Assembly (NCBI GenBank): GCA_905221615.1
Contig: CAJNDT010006188.1
Span: 82,501 to 146,500, forward strand
DNA length: 64,000 nt
Direction of reading: 5' to 3'
Source of the DNA: Symbiodinium sp. CCMP2592
Lineage: Eukaryota; Sar; Dinophyceae; Suessiales; Symbiodiniaceae
Positions 11,830-23,813 of this stretch are shown here, piece by piece (the stretch's first letter is position 1; each line of letters opens with the position of its first letter). The notes below the pieces were generated by a model. The model was not told the origin of the DNA. It did not search any database and saw only the letters and a list, made by a program, of their open reading frames with translations. A program made the position numbers and the translations under genes.

Positions 11830-13458
11830 ACGTGGCCTTCTGGTGAAAAATACACGGGCCAGTGGGAAACCAAAGGAGAGTTGCATCAGATTCGGAGGAC
11901 CCAGGAAGAGGAAGGCGAGTGCACTGCACTCCGAGGTTCTTCAAGGGTGTCTTCCATGGCCGAGGGACCCGATCATGGCCCAACGGGGACAGTCCCGCAG
12001 CCGGCCAGGCGTCGCGGCTTCCCGGGTGGGTGCTTATTGATCTTGTAAGGCTACAGTGGAGAGTTCAGACACGGCGAGCCAGACGGCGCCCGGTACCAAG
12101 GATTGACCGGCCTTCGTTGCCGGTTGCCGCTTGTCTTGCCCTGTCTGATGGGTTTTCATTCGCAGCTCAGGAAGGCAAATTTGAAAGTGCTGCGGAAGGC
12201 TGCGGAGAGATGGCGTATCTGAACGCGTGTAACCCTCCAGTCTGATGTTGTGGCAACTGCGCGGACTGCAGGTTGGGTTTACACTGGTCACTGGATCCAT
12301 GGCGAGATGCGGCGGGCATACAACCTTCGACTCTATTCTCTTGGCTGTGCACGGGACATCGCCTTTCTACCATGATATAGCTCTCAGGTGTGGCAATGGG
12401 CAGAAAACCTTGCCTGATGGAGTCGTTTATGCTTCAACCCAAGAAAGATTAGGCAATTTTTCTGCTTCTGCCCGAGTGTTGCTGTTTGCCGCTACAAGGT
12501 CGGGGAGTGGAGGCAAGGATGCCGGAATGGGCATGGATGCGGCCGTCTCAGAACTGACGCGCAAGCACCTCTGTGCCCTGCATAAGGCGTCTGTGTCGCA
12601 CTAGACATAGACCAGGCCTTACCTGGCCGAGCGGTGCCTGTTACGAGGGGCAGCCGGCTCCTTAACTTCTGAAAGCCAGTCTGAAAGCCCAGGCGGAGCC
12701 GAGCCTTACTGCGTTTGAGAGTCGAGGCGTTTGGATACAATACCCTGAGATAGGTTTTCCCAACTTAAAACAACACATAGGCATGCAAGTGTCGGGAGAA
12801 GCGAGGCATCTCAATGACAGACCCGGAACCCGTTGTTTTCACTGGCGATGCTGAAGAGTCATAGCTGTGCCATAGCTCTGGCAATTACAGCAGAGGGGGT
12901 TGCTAACATGGCCTTCAAACCGAACGTAGATTTCCCTTTGGGCCGGTCTGACCCGCGAGCAGCGTGGCATGCCTGTATGCTGCTGCAAGCTCCTTGCCTT
13001 GATGCGAAGGTTCGTCGACGACTGCATGGAAGGCTTGCATTCCTGTAGCCTCGGGAGGCAAAAAAACCCATCAAGTGCCAGCTGTCAGGGCATGGTCGCA
13101 AAACCTTCGCTGACGGGAGTTGGTGCGAAACACTGGCCAGTTTGTGCTCCCGTCCTTTGAGCTTCCTTTCAGAAACTGGCAGCAGGAGGGTGAGTTCAAA
13201 GACGGTGAACTGGAAGGCGCCATTCCCGGCACTGCTTGCCTCATCCTGTCTTCAGCTGCTTGCTGTCTCCGTTATGTATCAAGGCCATGGCACCTTTCAC
13301 TGGCCGGACTCCACCGAATTTGAGGGCCGCTGGCAGAGATCGCAAGTCGTTGGGTCCGTGCCCCAGGCCACAAACAGGCAAAAGGACGATTCTGCTGCAT
13401 CCTGAGGCCTGGAACGCACCGCTTCGCCGCCCGCAGCCTGGAAATACTAGATAGATAG

Positions 13459-13490
<32 letters not shown>

Positions 13491-15246
13491 GATCACGTCT
13501 GTTTGATATCCGGCCTTCAGGACGGGACGTGCATCGCCGGGAACTTCGAAGACTGTGGAGCTGCGTGGCTGCATACTCGACCAAGACAGCAATGCATCCA
13601 CTGGTGCTGCCACCTGGCTTGAGCAATTGTCATGTCTTCAGGCAACAGGAGAAGGAACCAAGACCTGGGCAAACGGTTGCTAAACCCTGAGCTGTTTCAG
13701 GTCTGCATGTCCTTCAGTTGAGATGCCTTGATCGACTGCTCAGCAGAGGCAGCTATGCTGGCAGGCTGTTGCACAACCAGCATGGGTCCAAGCTTTGAAG
13801 CGTCCGCACTTCTCTTTCTCTGCTTGATCTGCTTGTGGGCTGGCAAGGATACATCACTATGGTGTTCTGCGGTGGCCAGACGGGCGTTGCTATGCACGGT
13901 GCTCGGGCTTCAGCCTTTCGCTTTGGCGTGAATATGTAAATGCAAGTGCTGCGCTCTTTCGCCCTTGGCACCGGCACCCGCCAAGCCGCACGACTATGCT
14001 GCGTGTCAAGATGTGGCAGATGCGCCCCATTCACGGGTGTACAAGAATGCTTGTGGGATATCCGGGATATCTTCTTTGCTTGTTTCTTTGCTTGCGCACG
14101 TGCACATTGCACACCGCTCGGGCCGTTTAGTTCGGCAGTACCTCGTCTCGTATCTTGTCGGGATTTGTGGTGACCGTCTGCCGCTTGTTTTCGGGAAAAA
14201 GAATCTGGGTGTCGTCCTCGTTTGTTCTTCGTGAATTTTGCAGTTGCTGCTGTCTTCTGCCCTCGCTCAGTGTTCGTTCATTTCCGGATGTCCCTCATTG
14301 TCTTTTACGGTCCCGCATCCTGGCTATCTGTGCGCGGTGCCATGCCAGCTTCACCCCTCGTGGCCCCAAGGACCTTCAAGGTAGGCGGCTCGCGAATTCC
14401 CGGGCTGGTTTAGACTGGCCAACTGACTTTGCGAAAAAGTGGATCTGCTGACAGGCAGCTGGGTGCAAAATGAGCTGGAAAAGAAAGTCAAATCTAAGTG
14501 GCAAGAAGGAAGCAGGAAAATTAGATCAGTTTTTTCAAGCTCCTGCTGGGATTGCAGCAATTTCAAAGGCCTTCTGCACATGATGGCAGCTTCACGGCAT
14601 GTGTGCACAGGTATTGCTGTTTATCGGAAGCGTACAACAGAGACCGGCGTACAGAGAAAATATTCGTGCCAAGTACAAGACAGACCTCCATGATGGTCCC
14701 GATAGCGACCTACGGACCCAGGTTGTGGTTCCGGGTGCATGTTGTCCAGCAATCGCAGCGCCGGCGCCGTCCTGCGTGGATTTTGGATTTCAGTCGGAAC
14801 TTCGTCTTCATTCTTCAGACTGTGCACCAGAAACGAAACATCAAGGATGCCCATTAATCCCCGGCCTCGTGCTGCACAATTGCGATGCGACCTTTCAGGG
14901 CGCACGCGCTTTCAGTGATGTGTGAGCCGCGACATGCCGCGACGCAGAGGTGGGCCACTTCAAGGACGAGGCCATGCACGGCGCGCGGGGCCCGGCCGAG
15001 ACGGAGCCTCGAAGCCTCGAAGCCGCGGCCTCCTGGGCCTCCTGGGCCTCCTGGGGCTGCTGGGCGCGGGCCCCCGGCTCCCGGGAGGCTGAGATGGGGC
15101 TGAGGTCGGGATGCTTTCCTGGAGCGACAGCCTGGGCAGATGCGTCTACAAGGTGAGGGTCTAGCGGGATGCTGTCGCGTATGGAGAGAAGAACTTTAAT
15201 CCAGGGCTATTTCGAAGACAACCGCTTCCATGGCCATGGCATTGGC
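11830..15246 (+). CDS. MORN-repeat protein encoded in many small exons
   Basis: MORN repeats (about 14-23 residues, YxGxWxxGxxxGxG type) mediate membrane-lipid or protein contacts and occur in ciliary and junctional proteins and PIP kinases. Pieces visible on the + strand: WPSGEKYTGQWET (11830-11877), FFKGVFHGRGTRSWPNGDS (11937-11993), EGEFKDGELEG (13186-13221), GHGTFHWPDSTEFEGRW (13283-13335), DGTCIAGNFED (13521-13562), VGHFKDEAMHG (14950-14991) and GYFEDNRFHGHGIG (15205-15246). Most follow an AG acceptor and none share one long frame, so each lies on its own exon. Weaker relatives (EGKFESAAEGCGEMAY near 12173, VYTGHWIHGEM near 12279) fall between. First exon, stop and full exon chain cannot be fixed by eye. 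It could be more than one gene. Confidence 0.6.
13448..13491. repeat. GATA/AT microsatellite
   Basis: TAGATAGATAGA followed by about 13 AT units and TATATAGATC. It lies between MORN exons, so presumably in an intron. Confidence 0.9.
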
Positions 15247-15520
15247 CTGACAAGTGCTGTGAGTAGGTGTAGTGAGCCGTAGTTGGTGTTTATTTCACGT
15301 CTTTCTGTGGCATGTTCCTGCCTCATCTGACAGTTCTGGCCCAGAAATAACGAGCAATGAACTGGGTAGTAGCCTAGTAGCCACGCACGCCTCGGCTGTG
15401 GCTGTAACAGCCGCAATCATGCATGTTCCATGCGTGTTCCAACCAGCCACATAGCATTACATTGCCTTAGCGCCCGACTTTGTGAGCTCCCTGTGTGCCA
15501 TGCCGCGGGCTGTGACTTAG

Positions 15521-15690
15521 ATGCACTGTCGAGACCGCTGGAACGAACGAATCCACGAGAGCAATACCTGAAAGCAAAGGCAGGACTGCTGCACAGCCTG
15601 GGCCAGGCATCATCAGAACTTCAAAGCGAGCGACTTGCTTGCATCGCAGCATTCAGATTCAGGAGAGCAGCCTCGAAGAGCTTGAGTGTC
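15521..15690 (+). CDS. Probable coding exon, function unknown
   Basis: Following an AG at 15519-15520, the + frame encodes LDALSRPLERTNPREQYLK and then AKAGLLHSLGQASSELQSER, ending near AAFRFRRAASKSLS. The Glu/Leu/Ala-rich helical composition resembles coding sequence rather than intron. It may belong to the C-terminal part of the upstream MORN gene. The 3' boundary is not clear. Confidence 0.35.
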
Positions 15691-16000
15691 GTTCATGTGC
15701 ATTACAAGGAAGGGCACATACTCGCGAGCTCACACGACTTATGTAAGTCGTGCCACATCCGGCTTTACCCGAGGTTCTTCGGTGGAGTGAAGGCGCAGCT
15801 TTGAGTTCTGCAATCGCGACTGGTGCATGCGGCATGCCAGCTCGAGCCCACAATGGCATGCAAGGAAAGCTCCATGACATGTTGCTGTGGAGGGAGGATG
15901 GCGAAGACGACCACCAAGGTGCCATGGAGTGTACAGGCTTGGACATGAAAGTCATGAGGTTCCTTTGTGTCAAGCCAGGCATATCAAGACCTTGAAGAAG

Positions 16001-16225
16001 CCGAGCGAGCTTTGGCATCGGCTGCAAACGGCGAGTCTCGGTTGAAGACGGCCCCGTGCATACATCGAAGCAGTATCGGCAAAGTCACAGCTGCGAAGTG
16101 TGTCATTGCCGAGGAAAATCTCGATGGCCGGCCTTTGGCGGATGCTGGAGCCAGATCCGAAGAAGCTCGAGCGACAGGAGCTCAGCTTTGTCAGTGAAGT
16201 GGACCAGATCATTAGCTTTGGGCAG
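16001..16225 (+). CDS. Probable coding exon(s) of an unidentified gene
   Basis: Two overlapping + frames look protein-like. One is LEEAERALASAANGESRLK from about 15993. The other runs MAGLWRMLEPDPKKLERQ, then SFVSEVDQIISFGQ, and ends precisely at a canonical donor CAG|GTAAGC (16223-16230). The second is the better supported and probably begins after one of the AG sites between 16060 and 16095. Context suggests the gene that continues to 20093. Confidence 0.4.
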
Positions 16226-17680
16226 GTAAGCGCCGGATGCTTTCAGAACATGGCGCACAGCATGAATGCCGTGACAAAGCACGAACGTGACCGTGTATCT
16301 TCGAGCCATGAACTGGTCCCAAAAGCAGAAGCCACGCCAGTCACTCACACCAGCTCGCAGCAGACTCCGAAGCCTTGCATGCCAGACGGATGCGCAACCT
16401 ATCATATACGATGCCCTAGTAAACTAGTAGGCTTCCTCACTTTGGTGCCTTCGGAGCCATAGCTGTCAATGAGTTGTTCATGGATTTCTCTGCCCCGTTC
16501 CCAGGTATTTGGATCCGTTGACGGAAAGAGGTGCAGTTGCAGGATTCGTTGTTGTGAGCGGTGGTTGATCGGGTCGCTGGCCAGGACCCGCAGATGTTCT
16601 CGAGAGAGAAGGGCCGATAGACGCGGAAGAAGTAGACTCCGTGCAGAGCAGCTTGGCCGATTCCTTGGAAGGCTGAAGACGGCAGCGAAGCTTCTGTCGA
16701 AATAAGGTGCCACTACCAGGACGGACTTTCCAAGTCCTCCCGGAGAGGCCAATATCTGCTTTAGACACGATGGCTTTGCATTGGCACTTCGCATTTTGCA
16801 GTGCGGATTTGGCCGTCCAGGGCTCGATGCTGCCAGCAATTCCAGTCCCTCAGCCGAATGAACAGCTCGGGAGATCTGCATGACCAGCTCAAGACGTGCA
16901 AGCGTTGTCACAAAGTCCATGTATTGGCCGTACTTGCAAAACCGAGGTTATGCTCCTTGCAGGCAGGTGCTTGCTAACGGACTGTCTGTGCATGCGAGCC
17001 TCCGTGTTTGCTGTGAGGCAGGCAAGCTCCAGACTTCCTCTGACCGCCAGCGTGGAAAAACTGATGGCACGTAGCTGTAAGAGCATACTTGTGGCTGCAA
17101 GGGAGTGGCCAATACTCAGACCTTTCTACATTTGATGCCACAGGTTTTGACTGATGCCTACATACCTAGAGGCACAGAGTCGAGAAGCACGGGTTTTGAT
17201 GCTATAAGCTGCATAAAGAGTCGAAACGACGGATGGAGACACACACACACACGTGCACAAAGTTAATCAAACATACCCCGCCACAAAATGGACGTATGGG
17301 CAGGTGGAGCATTCAAGGGACAAGCAGCTACAACTACCGGGATACCAAAAAAGACAACTCGATACCAATCTGCATGGAGGCACAAGTAAATGCACACATG
17401 AATAGGTCAAGAGTTCGATCGAGAAGCACTTGAAGGTGAGGTTTTTGTAGCAGGATATCAGAAGCTGTGAATGTTTCAGGTATCGGCAAGTACAAAGCAG
17501 CAAGCTTTCGGCAAGGACGGGTCAGATAGGTTCAGTGCTGAGCTTGTAGCTCTAACACTCCCGTGCTCCGAGCGCTGCTCTGGCCTTGGCCGAATCTTGG
17601 CTCCGAATCTTCGTTCAAGGCATTTCAAGGTAGGCGGTTCGCTAGTCTGTGCAAGCGGCCTGAGGCCAAAGTTGACATAG

Positions 17681-17773
17681 CAGCTGCAATGAGCTGGCCG
17701 GCTGTCCGCGCTTGTGCGACTGCTACTGTGCAGCTCCATCGCTGGGCAAAAGATTTTGCTGAGTTCTTGCGAG
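17681..17773 (+). CDS. Probable coding exon of an unidentified gene
   Basis: Between acceptor CATAG (17680) and donor GAG|GTACGC (17774) the frame reads AAMSWPAVRACATATVQ then LHRWAKDFAEFLR, an amphipathic helix-like segment. The flanking TTCAAGGTAGGCGG motif at 17621 is repeated near 14376. Between 16226 and 19690 I see no other segment I would call coding with confidence; 18395-18430 holds a GT-rich stretch. Confidence 0.35.
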
Positions 17774-19690
17774 GTACGCTGGGGTTCCTCGCCCTTCAAA
17801 CAGGGCCAAGCGATGCACTGCCTCTTGCGCTTCCCGTGCCCTTCGCGCAGGCTCGTAGATACGCCGCAGCTGGCAGAGCCACTCCAGAGGGATTCAGGCC
17901 TGACAGGCCAAGGTCTCGGGACACACAGGTCCAGGAAAACGTGCAAAGGCCGCCCTGTGGGCTGCTGAGCTGCCAGCCCTTCGTCTGTGTGACCTCGGTG
18001 TCGATGATCGACAGGAGGCACATTGCCGGCAGATGTCGCAACACCACGACGACGCAGTGATGTATGTTTCGAAGCATATGTGTGAACATTGGCAAAAGAG
18101 GGTTCTTGGGCAGGGCCAATGCGAGAGCTGAAGACACCGCGGCATCTCTCCATGTGCCTGCGGGGCGTTTGGGAACAAGCATCTGCCGGCCAGGGCTGCC
18201 CAGCTCAGCCCGAGCATGGCGGTGCCGGGTTTCTTTCTACCGTCTTCACGTGGCGGTGCCTCGGTTTTTCTCAGACGGTGTCATGCAGATGCCCACTGCA
18301 TTGTTACGTTACTGACGTTCGCTTCCTGATCGATGTTAGGCTCAGCTTATGGGTTGCCTTGTGGGATGTAATCCATCTCGAGTGGGGTCGTGTCAAAATA
18401 TGTGTATGTGTGTGTGTGTGCGTGTGTGGGTTGGCCGATGGCCGAGATCAGATGCTCGATGAGCGGATGCATTTGAGCCCGTGGGCGACTTCCAGTCGAG
18501 AACATGAGGAAGAGAAGGGTTGGAGGGGGAGGGGGGGGCAGGAACACCCAACCATTTTACATGAATGTTTTGTTTGGCCCACCAGGCGGCTCCTCGATCT
18601 GTACGTCTGGTGTCCGCCCGGAACCAGAAGCCACGTTGGGAGGGTACAGAAGAAGAGAGAAGCAGAGGGAAGGGATGAACCATCGGTTCGAGATTGATTT
18701 CAAGCTGTTTACACCGAGCTTCCTACAGTGGGATCCTGCATATGTGTTCGCGCTTCATGAGCACCACATTCACCGTCTGGCCCAGTCTTCGGTTTCTTTT
18801 AGCTATGGTGAGGCTCCGCACTGGCCCGATACACCAGCACAAGAAGATAGCTCATGCAGTCACCGTGTTTCTTGAATCTCCAGCAACCTGAAAAGCTGCA
18901 CATCATTGCACAACGTCATTACAAAACTGTGCAGTGCAAGAAAGGACACATGCAGCATGGAGCAGGCAAACTAAAGCGACATGTAACATACCAAAGCATG
19001 CAACCAACACAGGTGGAAAAGCTGCATGAGAATACTCTGTTGAAACAGATCCTGTACAGCATGCCGTCACAACTGTCGCAGGATGTCGCAGGCACAAATG
19101 ACCGATGGGAACTCAAATCGAAGGAGAGTTGAAGCTTCTGTTCAACACTGCATCCTCCAACGGCTGTGTCATCAGTAGAATCTGTTCGTGTAGATGGCAT
19201 TGGGTGCCAAAGTCGTTGTCGCCGTCGCCGTCAGTCTCGTTCTCACCGCAGTTCCGTTGCTTTGCTCCTCGTTCGGCTTAGCCTCATGCTTATCCTGTGA
19301 GTCTGCATCTCTGCTTGCTGCTTTCTCCGGTTCATTATGAGTCTTCTCACATCAGGCACGTCGCCTTGCTGTGCTGCTTTGCTTTGGAAATGCCTTTGGT
19401 TCAGCCCAAGCTTCGCATATGATAGTTTCTGCCATCAGCATCCTCGCAATCCTGCTTCGGGCAAGAGTCATGACGTGGAGAAGTTCGGACGCTCTCCTGG
19501 CATGCTGACAGTCGGAACGGTCCAGGGTTTGTGTGATCGCTCTCATCTGTAAGAGCTGCTGCTGTCTGTGGAGCTTGGTGGCTGACAGGCATGGGCATGG
19601 GCTTTAAGACTTTCCATGCTGTGTGCGTTCGTCCCGGCCATGGTTCTGCCGTGCGAAGGTTGCACTCGCGTGATGTAGCGATGAGACAAG

Positions 19691-20093
19691 GTATGTCCTG
19701 AACAATCTGCGGGCACTCCTGGCCGCCGACCTGGCCGTGGCCGCCGAGGCGGCCACCCCACGCACTTCATCGCTTCCAAGTGGAGCAGCTCAAGCCATCC
19801 TCTCCCTACTGCAAGCTCTCGATGCCTGGCTTGATGGAGCAGACATTTCATGCTTGGCAGATTGAGACAGACTGTGTGAATCACGGAGGATCGTTTGATG
19901 CAGATGCCAATTGTCGCACAACTGGCAGACAGGCGCTGAGCGGCTCAGAGCTTTTCAATTTCGTGCTGTGCAGTGTGCAGAGGAGCCTTGTCCTGGCTGG
20001 CCTTCTCAGGACATTGCCACAGCGGCTCGTCAGCTTCTGACCGAACTCAGGCCTCGCGAAGCTCAGCCAGGCTCAGGCGGTGCTGTGTCTTGA
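19691..20093 (+). CDS. Last two exons (19691-19851, 19933-20093) of an unidentified gene
   Basis: The first exon encodes an Ala/Leu-rich helical segment, YVLNNLRALLAADLAVAAE, then ILSLLQALDAWLDGADISC. It joins via a GC-AG intron (81 bp) to AERLRAFQFRAVQCAEEPC, continuing DIATAARQLLTELRPRE and ending SGGAVS and TGA (20091-20093). The junction is set by the frame: exon 1 ends in one base (T) and exon 2 supplies GC, restoring a Cys codon. No domain is recognised. It may be the 3' end of the gene whose exons lie at 15.5-17.8 kb, or a separate one. Bases 20094-20289 hold no further gene. Confidence 0.5.
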
Positions 20094-20289
20094 TTCCAGA
20101 ACCCAGAGGCCGCACTTAGAAGCTCGACCACCTCTCGTTCTCATGGTTCCAACGCTGCAGCCGGCTGCTACCATCCGGAGATTGCAAGACATGCTCGCAG
20201 GATCTTGCAAGACTCCCGCACTTTGTCAGCCCATACCGAAAAGAGTCAACAACTAAGGCACATGGGCCGGTATTGGACATGGCCAGCTG

Positions 20290-21487
20290 ATGGTCGGACC
20301 AGCATCTGACTCACATATACTGAATACAGTTCGTTTTGGTTTGAGTCGTGTAGCCTGGCATCACCCAGGCTTGCGCGATGCTGCTTTCACATTGCGTACT
20401 GGGGCTCAGATGCCGGCGATTGGCTTTGGTACCTGGCGCCTGTGGGCGAAGGATGCGTACCAGCCCGTCCGCTGGGCACTGGAGGTAGGCTACCGGCACA
20501 TCGATACGGCTGAAGGCTATGCCAACGAGGCAGAGATTGGCCGTGCAATTCTGGACAGCGGTGTCCCTCGGAGCGAGATCTTTCTGGCAACAAAAGCCTC
20601 ATCAGTGCCAAAAGGGCTTGCTGACATTTCCTATGCATCTGAAATTTTTGCGTTCCAGCTCGGGCAACTAGGGACGGATTATGTAGACTTGTATATGATG
20701 CACACACCGCCATCCGACCCGCAACTGCTGCAAGAAGTTTGGAGAGTAATGGAGTCTTTCTACGAGCAGGGCCGGGCAAGGGCACTTGGCGTGTCCAACT
20801 GCGACGTGCGAGAGCTGCAGCAGATTCTTGAGTTCGCAAAAGTTCCCCCAGCTTATGTGCAAAATCTGTTCAAGATCTATAAGCCCGGTGAGCAGATTCC
20901 AGTCGAGGATGTCGTTGCCTTTGCGCACAGAAATCAATTAGTCGTTGTGGGATACTCAGTTCAAACAGAATGGCCACACATCATGGTGCCATTGCAAGAT
21001 CCACACCTTCTGACGATTGCCAGCCACGTGGGTAGAACACCTTCCCAAGTCTTGCACCGTTGGACGCTCCAGCGTGGTGTCGGTGTAATCCCAAAATCGG
21101 CGACGCGTCAGCGAATTTTGGAGAACTCGCAACTCCTGGACTTCGAGCCGCCCAGCGACAAGATTCGACAGAACGACTGTAGTGATAGGGTTAAGACTCA
21201 AGACACTTAAGCACAGTCCGCGGCAGGACTGTTGCCTTGTGGAAGCTTTCATGGCTAACCTGCTTTTGCTTGCTTAAGGCTTAATGGACCTTTTGGCGAG
21301 ACCGCAAAGCAACGCAAGGTTGACAGACGAGGTGATGCGACTTCTCGATGGATTAGCTACACTTTCCGAATCCGGTGCGAGCGAAATCAAGCCACTGCAG
21401 GAGGACCGTGGTCACGCCAGAGTCAGGGCAGTACTCAGTCTTGAGTCCACGCGGGCATGCAATTCAACCTCAGCATACCTCAGCTAA
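20290..21487 (+). CDS. Aldo-keto reductase; exons 20290-21157 and 21327-21487
   Basis: Aldo-keto reductases are (beta/alpha)8-barrel NAD(P)H-dependent enzymes that reduce aldehydes and ketones. The domain starts about residue 34 (TLRTGAQMPAIGFGTWRLW). The catalytic tetrad is complete: Asp72 and Tyr77 in HIDTAEGY, Lys102 in FLATK, His138 in DLYMMH. Family motifs ALGVSN (about 166-170) and the cofactor-binding segment VIPKSATRQRILENS (267-280) follow. Exon 1 ends in PPSD; joining to 21327 continues PPSDEVMRLLDGLATLSES, the usual C-terminal helix, and stops at TAA 21485-21487. That gives about 342 residues, slightly long for the family. The intron ends lie in a GAC direct repeat, so the exact cut is ambiguous (AC-AG as written). 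The first ~30 residues are not conserved, so the true start may be in an upstream exon. Substrate cannot be inferred. Confidence 0.88.
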
Positions 21488-21837
21488 GGCGAAAGCATAA
21501 CTCCCCGCGCAGATACCCCAAAGATTCGAGCTTTGACCAACTGCACATAGGAGCGCTGCAGGCGTGATTTGGCCGAAAAGGTAAACCAAGCCGACGCCAC
21601 TGCGGAGCTGTGCGTTGGATTGCAGATAGGATGGGCAAAGACGTCAACGGTGCTCAGAGCCTGCTCGGGAGCAATCGATACAATGCATACTTCAATCTCG
21701 CACAGAAGTGCAGCTCCCGGTTTGCCCCGTCAGCTCAGCTGCCGGAAAGTCGATTTTGTGCTTGTCTGCCAGCGCCGCAAGCAGCAAGCATGCACATCTG
21801 TCGGCACCACTATACCCTGGGAGAATCGCAGAGACTG

Positions 21838-21937
21838 TGTGAGTGTGCGCGTGCGCGCGCGTGTGTGTTTGCGTGCGCGCATGCGCGTGCGCGTGAGCGT
21901 GCGCTCGTGCGTTCGCGTGTGCGCGAGCGTGAGCGTG

Positions 21938-21975
<38 letters not shown>

Positions 21976-22082
21976 TGCACGTGGGTGTGTGTTTGTGTGT
22001 GTGTGTGTGCGTGTGATAGCGGGTGTGTGTGTGTGTGTGTGTGTTTATATATGTGTGTGTGTGTGGGTGTGTGCGCGACTGT
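21838..22082. repeat. GT/GC alternating purine-pyrimidine microsatellite tract
   Basis: A compound tract: first GTGCGCGC-type, then (GT)n interrupted by GTTTGT, ATAGC and TATATAT. Almost every base alternates purine and pyrimidine. Long open frames across it (Val/Cys/Arg repeats) are compositional artefacts. 21488-21837 and 22083-23400 contain no gene I can support. Confidence 0.9.
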
Positions 22083-23409
22083 GTGTTTGTTCGTTTCCGA
22101 TGAGAATCGCGCGTGCCATTGCACGAACGTACGGCTTCACCGGCTTCACCTGCCGTGAGCTGATGTTACTCTCTGTTCGTTCAGGACATTTTTGGTCTGG
22201 CCAGGGTCTCTGCCTCTGCTGCCCCGGGCTCGGTGTGTTTTCTAGTGATTGCCCGCTGTGCTTGCCATCGTGGTGCGAGGAGTCTGCAGCGCAAGCCAAT
22301 CGCTCAGCTTCCCGTACGCGGCAAGTTCAATCATGCATTGTGGCCCTGGCAGAGGAGGCAAGGGACAAGCCGAATGTCCTCGGGCAAGGATCCCAGTTCT
22401 GAGTTCTCCGCCTGTCTCGCGCGGCTGCTGCACTTGCGTGCTGTAGGCTACAGGACCCTCGCGATAAGGGCTTCCCGTATGCGGCAATCAGTTTCCCTCT
22501 CGGGAGCGAGGATGAAGTGTTTCCCCAGTGTTTCCCCAAGATCTCAATTTGCACCTCGATGCAACCGAGGGGACCACTTGCTTGGTGACCCCGTGGCATT
22601 GGATCCGGACCTGTGCCGGCAGGTATGAACGGACTGCCGGAGAGTGTTATCGGTGTCTGCTCTGCCTGCTTGTTTGTTTGAGGTGTTGGTGCGATGTGGT
22701 AGTATTGGCCTATGCCAAAGAGAAGCATCACAAAAGGAACAGAAAGATCCAAGTTGTCGGGTCCGGACTTGTACGGCATAAGTGGTGGACGTGCAAAAGC
22801 ACGCTGGGAAAACCCACTAGGGCGGGCATGTTGTCACACTGCAGGAAGGTTTCCATAAGTCTCAGTTGTTTTTTTTCAAATGGCTTGCGCCTGCGATTGA
22901 ATGAACACCTCCCAGTCTGTCGAGGTTTCGTGCTAGTACCGGCAGCGTTTCAGAAGATGCCCAACGTGTGTTTGATTTGCTCCTGCCCAGCAGCGTGTCA
23001 TGCGAGACTGATGGTACTTACAACTTAACAAATCGCATTGGTTAAAGATGTCGTGCCACTGTTCGCCTCTGATATCTTTGCTGTTGCCTTGAAGTCAACA
23101 TTATCAAGTCTATTCTTGCAGGCCACAGTGTCAATCCTTGGTCTTCGAACGAAATTGGCACCCCTTCCAGGTCTTTCAGGCAAATTGTCTTCGAAAGACA
23201 AACCCTGGCCGACAACGACCATGGTAGATTGGTTTAGCCAGTTCGGCTTTGTTCCGAGCGTTTCGAATATCGCCGGCCTGGAACAACGGCACAAACCTGT
23301 GATATCATGACGGTTGTGATGAAGTCCATGTCTGGTAAAGGACCGTAAGTCGTCTGGCTTTGCCGAGTTGTGATTCGCGAAACAGACGTTGTAAAAGTAA
23401 CGTCACCTG

Positions 23410-23640
23410 GAGTCCATGCTGCATGGTCAGGCCTGTCTCAACGAGCCGCGCTGTGCAGCTTGGGAAGTCTGTGCCCCTATCAGCCCGGAGGCAGGCTGCA
23501 GCGATTGTGCAAGCGTGAAGATGCTCTTGCTGAATTCCGTTTTCGAGGCTGGCTGCGGGGGCTGCTACCTGATCGGCCACGTATCCACACCGCCGATGAG
23601 AATTCCCGGTTGGCATGCCCCAGACCCGGTGTGTCTCGTG
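23410..23640 (+). CDS. Possible Cys-rich PAN/Apple-like exon
   Basis: The + frame beginning near 23416 contains QACLNEPRCAAWEVCAPISP and then AGCGGCYLIGHVSTPPMR followed by IPGWHA. Cysteine spacing and the CxAWEVC segment recall PAN/Apple domains, which bind proteins or sugars on extracellular proteins. The GAGGCxGGCTGC block occurs twice (about 23480 and 23548), so the middle may be a small internal duplication or an intron. Boundaries are not determined and the assignment is tentative. Confidence 0.25.
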
Positions 23641-23813
23641 TTGTTATCGTCCAAAGCATGTTTCAACGAGGCTGCTGTTGAGCGAAGCCCTGCATAGTGT
23701 CGGCGAATTGCTTGCCTCGCAACGACCGAGAAAAGCGGAAAAGGCCTTGCAACAGATGCTTGATGTGGCACACCTTTCTGGAGTAGCTGCAGCCTGGACC
23801 AATCTCAGGATCC

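Noticed and set aside
16402..16920. 172-codon minus-strand frame
   Set aside because: Open and fairly protein-like but no recognised motif and no splice support; the + frames there are equally ambiguous.
17476..18153. 225-codon minus-strand frame
   Set aside because: Antisense to a + strand exon with good splice sites (17681-17773) and without any domain.
21569..22402. 277-codon + strand frame rich in Val/Cys/Arg
   Set aside because: Spans the GT/GC microsatellite; no conserved segment outside it.
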